A DNA stretch of 64,000 nt from contig CAZCAC010000039.1 in assembly GCA_964496575.1 (NCBI GenBank), positions 4,464 to 68,463 on the forward strand, given 5' to 3'. The notes beneath the pieces are model-generated. The model saw only the letters and a program-made list of their open reading frames with translations, was not told the DNA's origin and searched no databases. The position numbers were made by a program, and so were the translations under genes. This document shows positions 34,144-43,917 of this stretch, in pieces. The number at the start of each line of letters is the position of its first letter. Positions within the stretch are counted from its first letter, which is position 1. The stretch is from CAZCAC01 sp964496575 (GTDB lineage Bacteria; Planctomycetota; UBA1135; GCA-002686595).

Positions 34144-35625
34144 ATGATCCTCTCCCTCTCTCTCTGCGCCGCCGCCCTGGGCAGCGCCTCCACCGCTCCC
34201 CTGCCGCCCGAACCGACCCCCCTCGTCCAGCCCCAGGACAAAGGAGACAAGAAGGCGGAGTACGACCGCCGGCGCAAGGAGGCGGGCAAGGACGCTGCCA
34301 AGCTCTGGGAGGTCTACTTGTGGTGCGACGCCAACGGCATGGAGAAGGAGGCTCGCTCGTGCCTGCGCGCCGTGGTGCGTGCCGATCCCGATCACCGGGA
34401 GGCACACCTCAAGCTCGGCCACCTCGAGTACGACGGCAAGTGGTTCACCACCCAGAAGAAGCTCGACCAGTACAAGCGGAAGAACGAAGAGCGGATCAAC
34501 AAGGAGAAGGGGCTGGTGCGTTTCGAGGACGGGTGGGTGCCCAAAGAAGACCTCCCCTATCTCGAACGCGGTTTGACTCGCAACGAGGACGGCGAGTGGG
34601 TCTCTGCCGAAGAGCTCGAGAAGATCAAGGCCGGTTGGCAGAAGCAGGACACCACCTGGATCTCTCCCGAGGAGATGCCGAACGTCGAGAAGGGGCTGTG
34701 GAAGTGCGGAGAGAAGTGGCTGACCCTCGAGAAGGCCAACGAGTACCACCAGGACATCGGCAAGTGGTGGATCATCCCGACCGACCACTTCATCGTCTAC
34801 ACCACTTGTGATCGCGACGTCGCGATGAAGGCGATCGATCACATGGACCGCGCGTACCGGGACGTCGCGAAGGTCCTGGGCTCCACCCCGGAGGAGCCGG
34901 TGAACGTGGGACTGTTCCGTAGCCTGGAGCAGTACAGTCTCTTCGCCGCGGGCAGCGAGGCGTTCCCGAGCACCGATGCGCGAGGACTCTCCTCGGTTCA
35001 CGGCGCCTACTTCGCGGACCTGTGGTTCAACCCCGAGCCCTTCTATCTGCTCGGAGCAGGGGTCGGCTACTGGGATGCATCCACGGAGAACGGCAACCTC
35101 TTCGGTGTCCACCAGGCGCGTCACGCCGCGGCCCTCTCCCTCGTGGAAGCCGCGGACCCGAGTCCCGGCGCTCTCGACGGTATCCGCAAGAAGAAGGAGC
35201 CCGACAACGCCTACGCCCAGAAGTTCTGGGATGAGAAGAAGCTCCCCGAGTGGTTCCGCAGTGGCACTGCCTCCTACGCGGACCGCTACTTCGTCGACCA
35301 GTTCGTCGGTCGCGGGGGCGATCCCCACTGGGCGCGCAAGTGGTCGATCCAGAACCTGATGAGCCGCGGGGGGCTGCGCCCGCTAAAGCAGATTTTCGAC
35401 ACCTTCCTGGATGTCAACCAGGCCGACGATTCGAAGAAGAGTCTCATCGAGTGCGGCCTCGTCGTCTCCTTCATCATCGATGGCAAGTGCCCTCCGGTGG
35501 CCGAGAAGCATGGTGCACTCAAGCGGGCCCTCAAGACCGGGGAAGGGATCGAGAAGGCCTTCAAGAATCTCCAGAACGAAGTCACCAAGAACGAGAAAGC
35601 GCTCCGCGAGTTCGCCGGCATCTGA
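34144..35625 (+). CDS. Secreted protein with tandem W-repeats and a degenerate zincin-like domain
   Basis: 493 residues from ATG 34144, with a signal peptide (MILSLSLCAAALGSASTAP). Residues 40-95 look TPR-like. Five short repeats follow, each with a Gly/Lys/Glu/Thr-Trp pair then an acidic helix (W100, W131, W152, W172, W192; spacing 31, 21, 20, 20). Residues 210-490 resemble the peptidase MA-like zincins common in planctomycetes, but where HExxH is expected the sequence reads HQARH (323-327), and LPEWFRSGTASYAD (367-380) has Ser where the third ligand Glu normally sits. It is therefore probably not an active protease. It is followed 32 bp later by the GspG-fusion gene and probably co-expressed. 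Confidence 0.7.
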   Translation: MILSLSLCAAALGSASTAPLPPEPTPLVQPQDKGDKKAEYDRRRKEAGKDAAKLWEVYLWCDANGMEKEARSCLRAVVRADPDHREAHLKLGHLEYDGKWFTTQKKLDQYKRKNEERINKEKGLVRFEDGWVPKEDLPYLERGLTRNEDGEWVSAEELEKIKAGWQKQDTTWISPEEMPNVEKGLWKCGEKWLTLEKANEYHQDIGKWWIIPTDHFIVYTTCDRDVAMKAIDHMDRAYRDVAKVLGSTPEEPVNVGLFRSLEQYSLFAAGSEAFPSTDARGLSSVHGAYFADLWFNPEPFYLLGAGVGYWDASTENGNLFGVHQARHAAALSLVEAADPSPGALDGIRKKKEPDNAYAQKFWDEKKLPEWFRSGTASYADRYFVDQFVGRGGDPHWARKWSIQNLMSRGGLRPLKQIFDTFLDVNQADDSKKSLIECGLVVSFIIDGKCPPVAEKHGALKRALKTGEGIEKAFKNLQNEVTKNEKALREFAGI

Positions 35626-35657
35626 CACCAATCAGGATTATCCAACTCGGACAACCC

Positions 35658-37910
35658 ATGTTCTTCTCCCACCTGCTGCCCGCGACTCTTCTGACCCTCG
35701 GCGGAACCCACGCCGGGCTCCATCCGGCGACCTCGAACCTGTACGTCGAGCTGCCAGACCTGGGCGCGGTGGTCGAGGCGTATCAGGATGCACCCCTGGT
35801 CAACTTCCTCCACGACGAGAGGATCCGCATCTTTGTCGCCAAGATCGCCGGAGAGGATCCCGAGACGTTCAACGTGGATCTTCTGATCGCGGATGGGTTG
35901 AACGAGCTGTACCGCGAGATGCCTCCGGAGGCGCTTCAAGCGCTCGACGTGCTCGCCGGACTCGAGTGGTTCTCGCTGTCTCTATCCGGTGTCGAGCTCG
36001 ACGGCCTCAGCGAGCTCGTCGCCGCCTCGCAGGGCGAGATGACACCGGAGTTGAAGGAGCGCATCAGCCGCTTGCAGCTGAAGGTCGTCCTGGACCTGGG
36101 CTCGCCCGAGAACGCCGGCGAAGCCTTGAGCCTTCTGCAACTCGGCGCGAAGGAGACCGATGGTGAGCTACGCAAGGTGGACCTGCTCGTGCCTCCCCTC
36201 GTCGCAGAACCCCTCGAAGCCTGGGTGCTCTCCGCACCGGATGATTCCGGGTTCGAGGTCTGGGCGATCCAGCTGGGCTCGAGCGTGACGATGGGGGCGG
36301 GTATCGGTGCTCTCGATCGTTTCATCGCCGGCGGCCCGACCTTGGCCGAGAACGAGTCCTACCAGAAGAGTGCCGTCCCCTTCGTCGACGCGGGAGGGAC
36401 CACGATCGTCGACGCCTACTTCCACTTCGAGGGTCTCTCCGAGATCGGCAAGCTCCTGGGCATGACCGGGGAGATGCCCGCTCCGATGGTCGAAGCGATC
36501 AGCTTCCTGATGCAGACCGCGGCTCCCGGTGGACAGGTCGAGGCGCGCACGCGTTCCCAGCTGGTCGGCAATCGCTTCATCACCGAGAGCTTCCGCTACG
36601 ACCACGGCGACGGCGCGACGATCCTCGACATCGCCGGCAACCAGCCGGTATCACCGGAGTCGTTCCGGATGGTGCCCGAAGATGCTGTCGCCTGCTGGGC
36701 GACCACGCTGGACAAGAAGGCGATGCGCGCCTTCCTCGGTTCCTGTCTCGAAGGGCTGTGCGTCGAGGATCCGGAGCAGTGCCTGGTGCAGATGGAGGAG
36801 CAGTACGGCGCACGCCCCGACAAGGACCTCATCGACGCGCTCGGCGATGAGTACGTCTTCTACACCATGCCGTTCGCCGGCATCGGGATGCCGAAGGTCT
36901 TCTGTGCCATCGAGCTGGAGGACCCCGAGTCCTTCGCCCGCGGCATGGACGGTTTCGGGACCTACCTGGCCGATGTGACCGACGGAGCGGTGGAGTTCCG
37001 ATCCAAGCCCTACCGCAAGCGGCCCTTCGCCTCCTTCTCTCCGGGCATGGACCTGACCGAGCTGGCCGGTGGAGGAGCCGCCGGGGTGTTCACCCAGATG
37101 ACTCCCGCCTTCGTCTCGCTGGCTGCGTCGATCGGTGTTCTCGAGGACCGCGCGGTGATCTCGCTCTCCAGCATGTACACCAAGCGAGAGATGAAGCGGT
37201 TGATGAGAGGCGAGGGGGGAATGCATCCGCTCACGTCGAGTCAGAACGAGATTCCCGAGGGGGCGACCTCCTACGGGACCACCGATTGGGGGACGATCCT
37301 CGCCGGAGTGTACGACGCGATCGCCGGCTTCATCCCGCTCATCCAGCAGGCCGCCGGCGGGGAGCTTCCCTTCGGAGCGGAGGACCTGCCGTCCAGCGTG
37401 ATATTCAAGGAGTACTTCCGCCCGACAGTCACTTACGGCACCAAGGTCGAAGGTGGAGTGTACGCGTACAACGAAGCCTCGTTCGGTCCGGAGATACCGG
37501 CTGCGGCTAGCGCCGCGCTTCTGACCGGAGCAATCGTCGCCGCCATCCATCTGGAGGAGGCGAATGAGATGAAGGTCCGCGAGGCTCCGGCCGCACCAGG
37601 CGGACCGGAAGCCGGTCTGGCGACCACGCCGAGGCAGGTGACGATCGACGCCCTCCGCGAGACGAAGATCTCGATCATCGTCTACAAGAGTGATCAGGAT
37701 CGATACCCCGATGCTCTCACCGACCTTCTCGATCCGACGGACAAGTTCTCCGGCGGTTTCTTCCAGGACTCGAAGGTGCCCGAGGACGGTTGGGGCAACC
37801 AGGTGAACTACTCCCTGTCGAAGGGCGGTAGCTCTTTCCGGATCTGGTCCTCCGGCCCCGATGGCATCAATCAGAACGGCGACGGGGACGACGTCATCCT
37901 GAGCAAGTAA
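35658..37910 (+). CDS. Large exported protein with C-terminal GspG pseudopilin-like domain
   Basis: 750 residues from ATG 35658. The N-terminus (MFFSHLLPATLLTLGGTHAG) looks like a weak signal peptide. Residues 25-600 form a long alpha/beta region rich in paired strands, resembling DUF3352-type proteins of planctomycetes, with no catalytic motif. A membrane-like helix (AASAALLTGAIVAAIHL, about 615-632) is followed by a linker and, from about 664, a domain with EDGWGNQVNYSLS and WSSGPDGINQNGDGDDVI, the calcium-site end of the type II secretion major pseudopilin GspG. There is no prepilin peptidase motif. The combination is unusual; function unknown. Confidence 0.72.
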   Translation: MFFSHLLPATLLTLGGTHAGLHPATSNLYVELPDLGAVVEAYQDAPLVNFLHDERIRIFVAKIAGEDPETFNVDLLIADGLNELYREMPPEALQALDVLAGLEWFSLSLSGVELDGLSELVAASQGEMTPELKERISRLQLKVVLDLGSPENAGEALSLLQLGAKETDGELRKVDLLVPPLVAEPLEAWVLSAPDDSGFEVWAIQLGSSVTMGAGIGALDRFIAGGPTLAENESYQKSAVPFVDAGGTTIVDAYFHFEGLSEIGKLLGMTGEMPAPMVEAISFLMQTAAPGGQVEARTRSQLVGNRFITESFRYDHGDGATILDIAGNQPVSPESFRMVPEDAVACWATTLDKKAMRAFLGSCLEGLCVEDPEQCLVQMEEQYGARPDKDLIDALGDEYVFYTMPFAGIGMPKVFCAIELEDPESFARGMDGFGTYLADVTDGAVEFRSKPYRKRPFASFSPGMDLTELAGGGAAGVFTQMTPAFVSLAASIGVLEDRAVISLSSMYTKREMKRLMRGEGGMHPLTSSQNEIPEGATSYGTTDWGTILAGVYDAIAGFIPLIQQAAGGELPFGAEDLPSSVIFKEYFRPTVTYGTKVEGGVYAYNEASFGPEIPAAASAALLTGAIVAAIHLEEANEMKVREAPAAPGGPEAGLATTPRQVTIDALRETKISIIVYKSDQDRYPDALTDLLDPTDKFSGGFFQDSKVPEDGWGNQVNYSLSKGGSSFRIWSSGPDGINQNGDGDDVILSK

Positions 37911-37964
37911 GGACGGGTCCTGATACCGTATGGCGGGCAGGCTCCAGCCCTGCTTCCCTTCGCG

Positions 37965-38690
37965 GTGTCCTCTCCACACGATCCCGACTCCCGGCGAGAA
38001 CGCCCGGCGCGCAAGGCGTTCCGGATCGCCCGACGGAACCTGGCCAAGGCCGTCCTCCGCCAGGTCGGCCCCGGTTTGTTGCGCCTGCTGGCGAGCACCT
38101 GGAAGGTCCAGGTGCTGGGCGAAGAAGAGCTGGAGGCCGCGCGCGGCGAGGGTGGTGGGCACTTCATGTCGTTGTGGCACGGCCGCATGCTGGTCGCCCT
38201 GCCTCACCACGCGAGGCGCGACTGGGTGGTGCTCGTCTCACCGAGTGACGACGGCGACATCTCCGAACACCTGCTCGAACGATTCGGCTACCAGGTGATC
38301 CGCGGTTCTTCGAGCCGCACGGGAGCGCGCGCCTTGCGGGAGATGCTCGCGGTCCTGCGCGAGGGCAAGGTCCTGACGATCACTCCCGACGGACCACGCG
38401 GCCCTCGCCACTCGATGAACCCCGGCCTCGCCTGGATGTCACGCGCGACGGGCTACGCCGTCGTGCCGTGCGGCTTCGTCTGCCATCCCGCGTGGCAGGC
38501 CCGCAGCTGGGATCGTTTCACCTTGCCGCGAGCTCGCGCGCGGGTGGCGCTGGTGTACGAGCAGCCGGTGCGCGTCCCTCGCGAGGCGGACCAGGCGATG
38601 ATGGACGCCGCCACCGACCAGATCCGCGAGCGGATGATCCTGGCCGAGCGCCGGGGCTTCGAGCACCTGGGCGTGGAGGTCGACTGGTGA
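37965..38690 (+). CDS. DUF374 lysophospholipid acyltransferase family protein
   Basis: 241 residues. The DUF374 pattern is clear: FMSLWHGRMLVALPHH, VLVSPSDDGDISEHLLERFGY, GSSSRTGARALREM and ITPDGPRGPRHSM, then GLAWMSRATGYAVVP. Such proteins are acyltransferase-like and occur beside LPS genes; the HGR motif stands where HX4D occurs in true LPLATs. Start ATG 37965; a nearby in-frame alternative cannot be excluded. It overlaps the DUF72 gene by 4 bp (GTGA). Confidence 0.85.
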   Translation: MSSPHDPDSRRERPARKAFRIARRNLAKAVLRQVGPGLLRLLASTWKVQVLGEEELEAARGEGGGHFMSLWHGRMLVALPHHARRDWVVLVSPSDDGDISEHLLERFGYQVIRGSSSRTGARALREMLAVLREGKVLTITPDGPRGPRHSMNPGLAWMSRATGYAVVPCGFVCHPAWQARSWDRFTLPRARARVALVYEQPVRVPREADQAMMDAATDQIRERMILAERRGFEHLGVEVDW

Positions 38691-39568
38691 TTCGCGTCGG
38701 TCCCGCCGGGTGGTCCTACGCCGACTGGGAGGGAATCGTCTACCCGCGCCCCCGGCCGAAGGGGTTCCACCCCCTGGCTCACCTCCTGCCCTTCGTCGAC
38801 TGCGTCGAGGTGAACGGCACTTTCTACGGGCTCCCGCGCGCGGAGTACGTGGCGCGCTGGGCGGAGATCGTCGGCGAGAAGGAGGGGTTCCAGCTCCTGG
38901 CGAAGCTCCACCAGGAATTCACCCACGCCCCGCCCCTCTCGGAGAGCTCCTTCGCGGCGCGAGCCTCGGCCTTCCTCGCCGGGCTCGACCCGCTGGTGCG
39001 GTCGGGGCGGTTCGGAGCGCTTCTCCTCCAGTTCCCGCTGGGTTTCACTCGGAACCGGGCGAACGAGGAGCGTCTCGATCGTCTGGCGGAGGCCTTCGGC
39101 CATCTTCCCCTGGCGGTCGAGCTGCGACACCGGAGCTGGTTCGAGCCCCCGATCCTCGCCGATCTGCGCCGGCGGGAGATGTCCCTGCTGCACATCGACC
39201 TGCCCGCCGCGGCGGACCACCCCCCCGACTGGTTCGAATCGACGGGACCGATCGGATACCTGCGCCTCCACGGCCGCAACGCGGCGACGTGGTTCGCCAG
39301 AGGGGTGGGCCGGGACCAGCGCTACGACTACCTCTACCCCCCGGCGGAGCTCGACACCCTGGTCGAGAAGGCGCAGCGCCTGGCCCGGGAGCACGATGAG
39401 ACCTACGTGATCACCAACAACCACTTCGAGGGGCAGGCGGTGGCCAACGCCCTGGAGATCCGCGCCCGCCTCGCCGGGGCTCCGGTGGCGGCACCGGCCA
39501 CGCTTGTGGCGCGCTACCCTCACCTGGATGGGTGCACCCGGGTCTCCGGCCAGCAGTCGCTCTTCTAG
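38687..39568 (+). CDS. DUF72 family protein (YecE-like)
   Basis: 293 residues from GTG 38687, coupled to the previous gene. The conserved beginning is IRVGPAGWSYADWEGIVYP, followed by VEVNGTFYGLPRAEYVARWAE, GALLLQFPLGF, LAVELRHRSWFEP and YLRLHGRNAATW; VITNNHFEGQAVANALEIR ends the barrel. The family forms a TIM-like barrel of unknown activity, suspected to bind metal or nucleotides. The protein ends in QQSLF. Confidence 0.88.
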   Translation: MIRVGPAGWSYADWEGIVYPRPRPKGFHPLAHLLPFVDCVEVNGTFYGLPRAEYVARWAEIVGEKEGFQLLAKLHQEFTHAPPLSESSFAARASAFLAGLDPLVRSGRFGALLLQFPLGFTRNRANEERLDRLAEAFGHLPLAVELRHRSWFEPPILADLRRREMSLLHIDLPAAADHPPDWFESTGPIGYLRLHGRNAATWFARGVGRDQRYDYLYPPAELDTLVEKAQRLAREHDETYVITNNHFEGQAVANALEIRARLAGAPVAAPATLVARYPHLDGCTRVSGQQSLF

Positions 39569-39580
39569 CCGTAAGTCCTG

Positions 39581-40486
39581 CTAGAAACCGAAGTTGATGC
39601 CGAGGAAGAGCATCGCGCCCTCGGGGCGGTTGAAGGCGTTGAACTCCATGATGGCTCGTGCCCGGAAGTCGCCCTTCCACTGCGGCAGCGCGTAGCGCAC
39701 CTCGCCCCCCGCCGCCGCGGTCCCGTAGAAACCCTGGTCGCCGTTCCCGTCGGCTCCCTTCTCGGAGCTCGTCTGCCAGACGGCGTACCCCACCAGCCCG
39801 GCGTTCCAGCGCTCGTTCAGGTGCTTGCCGACCGCCCAGTCGATGGTGACGTTCTGTCCGGGGGTCAGGTCGGCGCCCTGCATCGAGCCGTGCAGCTCGT
39901 AGCGACCGAGCACGGAGATGTGCCAGTCGCGCTTGGCGCTGGTGTAAGCGGTGACCCCCATGGAGGCCTGATGGGTGGTGAAGCCCTTGCCGTGGCCGTC
40001 GTTGCGCTCGTAGGTGAACTCCCCGGAGTCGAGCCAGAACCCGTAGCTGAGGTGAAAATAGTGCCTGTTTCCCTCCCAGTAGAGGGCCATCGGCTCGAGC
40101 AGGATGTCGCCGATGTTGAAACCGGTGGTGCTCAGGGCGGTCGAGTAGGGGTTGTTCTCGCTGTTGGTGATCGGGACCCGGGCCCGCATCACCCAGTTCC
40201 CGCCGAGGAGCAACCAGGGGCTCTTCCAGGTCAGCGTGCTGTGGTTGGAGACGCTCGTGATCTCCCCCGGAATCGCCGCCGAGTCGCCGTGGCGGTCGCG
40301 CTGGCTGCCCGAGTGGTAGACGACGGTGGCGTTCTCGTAGCTGAGGCCCAGCGGAGGGGGAACCGAGGACTCCAGCCCGTAGTAGCCGGGGATCGCGTGT
40401 CCGGTGCGGAGCTGGGCGGACGCGGAGGCCTGGAGGGCGAGGAGGGCCGCCGCGAGGACGCCGGCTCGTCGGAGGGTCAGGAACAT
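39581..40486 (-). CDS. Outer-membrane protein, Phenol_MetA_deg/SphA-like transporter family
   Basis: 301 residues from ATG 40486 with a signal peptide (MFLTLRRAGVLAAALLALQASASA). The mature part is a series of amphipathic beta strands ending in FLGINFGF with a terminal Phe, the outer-membrane barrel signal. GDILLEPMALYW, FHLSYGFWLDSGEF and DWAVGKHLNERWNAGLVGY are typical of the Phenol_MetA_deg family, predicted to pass hydrophobic small molecules. Substrate unknown. It lies downstream of cstA on the same strand, separated by 168 bp. Confidence 0.8.
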   Translation of the reverse strand: MFLTLRRAGVLAAALLALQASASAQLRTGHAIPGYYGLESSVPPPLGLSYENATVVYHSGSQRDRHGDSAAIPGEITSVSNHSTLTWKSPWLLLGGNWVMRARVPITNSENNPYSTALSTTGFNIGDILLEPMALYWEGNRHYFHLSYGFWLDSGEFTYERNDGHGKGFTTHQASMGVTAYTSAKRDWHISVLGRYELHGSMQGADLTPGQNVTIDWAVGKHLNERWNAGLVGYAVWQTSSEKGADGNGDQGFYGTAAAGGEVRYALPQWKGDFRARAIMEFNAFNRPEGAMLFLGINFGF

Positions 40487-40654
40487 TGGAGCTCTTGATC
40501 GGAGAGGGACGGGCGACCGACGGCCGGTCCGCGGCCGCCATCTGGCCGGGCCCCGATCGTACTGAGCGCCATCGTCATGGTCGTCCGGCCCCGGGCCAAA
40601 AATGACCACATTCGGGGTGGCCGGCCGCAATCGTGTCGCCAGCCCCGGAAGTGG

Positions 40655-42367
40655 TCATCCCTCCGTCACCCCCGGCGGGCCACTCGGCCCCCGGCGCCAG
40701 GCGAGGGCCCCCTCCAGCGCGACCCAGACGGTGAGCACCGCGATCACCCCGCCAACGCCGCTCAGCATCCACTTGCCGAGAGCGAGGTCGCGCGTCACCT
40801 GCACGACCATCGCCGAGATGGTGATGATCATGACGATCACCGCGGGGAGGGCGAAAGCGACCGTCCGCCGCCCGAGCGTCCGCAGGTAGAGCGCACAGAT
40901 CAACAAGGTGAAGGCGGCCAGTACCTGGTTCGTCGCACCGAATACTGGCCACAGGCTCTTCGCTCCCTGCTCGTAGTCCGCGTAGATCAAGACCAGCACC
41001 GAGCCGCACGCGATCGCTCCCCCGAACCAGCGGTTCTTCAGCGGCTTGATGCGGTACACCTCACCGAGCTCGGCCAGCACGAAGCGCTGGATGCGCAACG
41101 CGGTGTCGAGGCTGGTCGCCGCGAAGGAGATGATCAGCACGGCGACGATCGTCATGCCGACCGGTTCGGGGATGCCGAGCTCGGAGAGGAACCCCGCCGA
41201 GCCGTTGACAAACGCTCTCAAGGCCTGGCCGACCTGTGGCAGCGGCAACTGCCCGTCGACGCTGCTGCCGACGATCGACGTGTGCAGGAAGTCCCAGGCG
41301 TGCACGTGCTCGTGTCCCGCCCACAGGCCGCACGCCACGGCCATGGTGGCGAGGATCGCGAGCGACGCCTCGGCGAGCATCGCGCCGTATCCGATCGGGC
41401 GAGCGTCGGTGGCCCGGCCCAGCTGCTTGCTGGTCGTGCCTGAACTCACCAGCCCGTGGAAGCCGGAGATCGCACCGCAAGCGATGGTGACGAAGAGCAG
41501 CGGGAAGATCATCGGCAACGCGCTGAGATCACCGACCGCAGGCGCGATGAAGCTCGGCCCCGCGATGAAGAACCCGATGTACAGCGCACCGAGCCCGACG
41601 ATCAGCTTGTGGCTGTTGATCAGGTCACGGGGCTGCAGCAGGAACCATACGGGCAGACTGCTGGCCACGAAGGCGTAGACCATCAGCCCGACCAACCAGA
41701 AGTCCTTCGACAGGAAGATCGATCCTTCCTCGGGTACCCAGAGCCGCCCCGACGCCGTGCCGAAGATCAACACATAGGAGATGATGAGCACCGCGATCGA
41801 CGGCCACATCAACGAACGATTCGCCTTGTATCCCCACCAGCCGATGGCCATGGCGATGACGATCTCGAGGTTGACCGGCAGGATGCTCGCCGGATACGCG
41901 ACGAAGAGCCCCGCGATCGCAAAGGCGAATACCGCCCCGACCAGCCAGATCAGGAAGAAGATGATCAGGAGGAACAGGACTCGCGAACGTGGACCGATGA
42001 AGCGATCGGCGAGGTTGCCCATCGTCTGTCCCTGGTGACGGACCGACAGCACCAGCGCGCCAAAGTCGTGCGTCGCGCCCATGAAGATCACTCCGACGAC
42101 GATCCACAGAAGCGCGGGGCCCCAGCCCCAGACGATCGCCATCGCCGGCCCCAGGATCGGGGCGGCACCGGCGATCGAGGAGAAGTGATGACCCCAGAGC
42201 ACCGACGCCTTGGTCGGGACGTAGTCGATGCCGTCTTCCTTCTCCCGGGAAGGCACGGGCTCGTCTCGCTGGAGGCGGAGGACCCGGTGGGCCAGGTGAC
42301 GGGAGTAGAACAGGTAACCGACGAGCAGGGCACCCAGACAGATACAGGTTACGAGGACGGCTGACAT
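40655..42367 (-). CDS. cstA: Carbon starvation protein CstA family transporter
   Basis: 570 residues from ATG 42367 (MSAVLVTCICLGALLVGY); an ATG 12 bp upstream is also possible. The CstA signature region is present: PTKASVLWGHHFSSIAGAAPILGPAMA, split here as VLWGHHFSSIAGAAPILG, then FMGATHDFGALVLSVRHQG. About 14-16 membrane helices are seen. CstA-type proteins import peptides or pyruvate under carbon limitation. The CstA C-terminal motif region (GHEHVHAWDFLHTS and on) is shortened compared with E. coli CstA (701 residues), as in the shorter family branch. Confidence 0.93.
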   Translation of the reverse strand: MSAVLVTCICLGALLVGYLFYSRHLAHRVLRLQRDEPVPSREKEDGIDYVPTKASVLWGHHFSSIAGAAPILGPAMAIVWGWGPALLWIVVGVIFMGATHDFGALVLSVRHQGQTMGNLADRFIGPRSRVLFLLIIFFLIWLVGAVFAFAIAGLFVAYPASILPVNLEIVIAMAIGWWGYKANRSLMWPSIAVLIISYVLIFGTASGRLWVPEEGSIFLSKDFWLVGLMVYAFVASSLPVWFLLQPRDLINSHKLIVGLGALYIGFFIAGPSFIAPAVGDLSALPMIFPLLFVTIACGAISGFHGLVSSGTTSKQLGRATDARPIGYGAMLAEASLAILATMAVACGLWAGHEHVHAWDFLHTSIVGSSVDGQLPLPQVGQALRAFVNGSAGFLSELGIPEPVGMTIVAVLIISFAATSLDTALRIQRFVLAELGEVYRIKPLKNRWFGGAIACGSVLVLIYADYEQGAKSLWPVFGATNQVLAAFTLLICALYLRTLGRRTVAFALPAVIVMIITISAMVVQVTRDLALGKWMLSGVGGVIAVLTVWVALEGALAWRRGPSGPPGVTEG

Positions 42368-42441
42368 GGGCCTCAGCATACCTCGACCCGGGTAGCGGAT
42401 CGATTCCGACGAAGCTCTTGGAACGTCCCGCGGCCGGACCT

Positions 42442-43797
42442 CTAACGCGTTCCGGTCAGGTTCTCCACCAGGTCGATCTTGGTGATCAGACCTTTCAAGC
42501 GCTGGGCGTCGTCCACGACGATTCCGACCTCGCCCCGGCCGAAGACCTCCAGGAGCCGGCCGGCATCCTCATGCTCGTTGAGCGTATTGACGCTGCGGAA
42601 CATCACCTCGGCCACCGCGGAATCGAGCGTGGCGTGTCCCTCGACGATGCGCGCGAGCAGATCGGACTCGGTGATGATGCCGACCAGCCGATCCTCGTCG
42701 ACCACCGGGAGTTGACTGATGCCGTGTTCCTTCATCCGCAGCACCGAGTTGGAGACGGTGTCGGAGCTGGTCGCGATGATGAGATCCCGCTGGGGCAACT
42801 TGAGCAGGACGTCGCCGACCGTGCTCGACTCCCATCCCGCTTCGGTGAAGCCGTTCTCCTTCATCCAGGACTCATCGAGGAACTTGGTCATGTAGTTCCG
42901 GATCGAGTCGGGCAAGAGGGTGACCACGCGCTTGTCGGGTCCGTACTTCTTGGCGATCTGGATCGAAGCCCACACCGCCGCGCCGGAGCTGCCTCCGCAC
43001 AACAACCCTTCCTGACGGATCAAGCGACGTGCCATGAGGAAGGACTCGCGATCTTCAGTCTTGATCCACTCGTCGACCGTGTCGAGGTCCAGTACGTCGG
43101 GGATGAAGTCGTAACCGATCCCTTCGACCTTGTACGAGGAGATCTCCTCCGGTCCAGCGAGGATCGACCCGACCGGATCCACGCCGACGATGCGGACGTT
43201 GGGCAACTTCTCCTTCAAGGCCCGCGAGACCCCGGTAATCGTCCCGCCGGTCCCCGCGGGGACGACGCAGATGTCGAGCTCGCCACCGCATTGCTCGAGA
43301 ATCTCGCGACCGGTGTTCTCGTAGTGCGCGTCGGGGTTGTCGGCGTTCCCGTACTGGTCGAGGATGTGGGCGCGGTCGAGGATGTCGCGCAGTTGCTCCG
43401 CGACCGAGATATGGCTGTCTGGTGCATCGTAGGCCGCTTCCGTCGGCGTGCGGATGATCTCGGAGCCGAGCGCTTCGAGCGTGACCTGCTTCTCACGACT
43501 CATCTTCTCCGGCATGGTGATGATCATCCGATACCCGTAGACCGCCGCGGCCATCGCCAGACCAATCCCCGTGTTTCCGCTGGTCGGTTCGATCAGCGTG
43601 TCCCCGGGCTTGATACGTCCCGATGCCTGAGCTTCCTCGAGCATCCTTCGCCCGATCCGGTCCTTCAGCGATCCTCCCGGGTTCAAGTACTCGCACTTGA
43701 CCAGAATCTCGCAGCCGGTCTCACGACCGACGCGACGTAAGCGGACCATGGGGGTGTTACCGACGGCCTCGAGGATGGAATCGAAGATCTGGCCCAC
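42442..43797 (-). CDS. Cystathionine beta-synthase with regulatory CBS pair
   Basis: 451 residues from GTG 43797, supported by GGAG 6 bp upstream and by the start VGQIFDSILEAVGNTPMVRL. The PLP lysine is Lys46 in NPGGSLKDRIG; the phosphate loop is EPTSGNTGIG, and EGIGYDFIPDVLD marks the CBS rather than CysK subfamily. A Bateman module (two CBS repeats, about 335-451) is at the C-terminus. It condenses homocysteine and serine to cystathionine, or makes cysteine from O-acetylserine in some bacteria. No cystathionine gamma-lyase is adjacent. Confidence 0.9.
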   Translation of the reverse strand: MGQIFDSILEAVGNTPMVRLRRVGRETGCEILVKCEYLNPGGSLKDRIGRRMLEEAQASGRIKPGDTLIEPTSGNTGIGLAMAAAVYGYRMIITMPEKMSREKQVTLEALGSEIIRTPTEAAYDAPDSHISVAEQLRDILDRAHILDQYGNADNPDAHYENTGREILEQCGGELDICVVPAGTGGTITGVSRALKEKLPNVRIVGVDPVGSILAGPEEISSYKVEGIGYDFIPDVLDLDTVDEWIKTEDRESFLMARRLIRQEGLLCGGSSGAAVWASIQIAKKYGPDKRVVTLLPDSIRNYMTKFLDESWMKENGFTEAGWESSTVGDVLLKLPQRDLIIATSSDTVSNSVLRMKEHGISQLPVVDEDRLVGIITESDLLARIVEGHATLDSAVAEVMFRSVNTLNEHEDAGRLLEVFGRGEVGIVVDDAQRLKGLITKIDLVENLTGTR

Positions 43798-43917
43798 TAT
43801 CTGCTCCGTGAACGGCGTTCTTTCGAAGGGGCACCGTGGTGGCCCCGGGGGAGCCAGCATTCTATTTCCTCGAGGGCGCAGGTGCAGCCCCGCAGCGGGC
43901 CATGTCAGAATCGCGCC

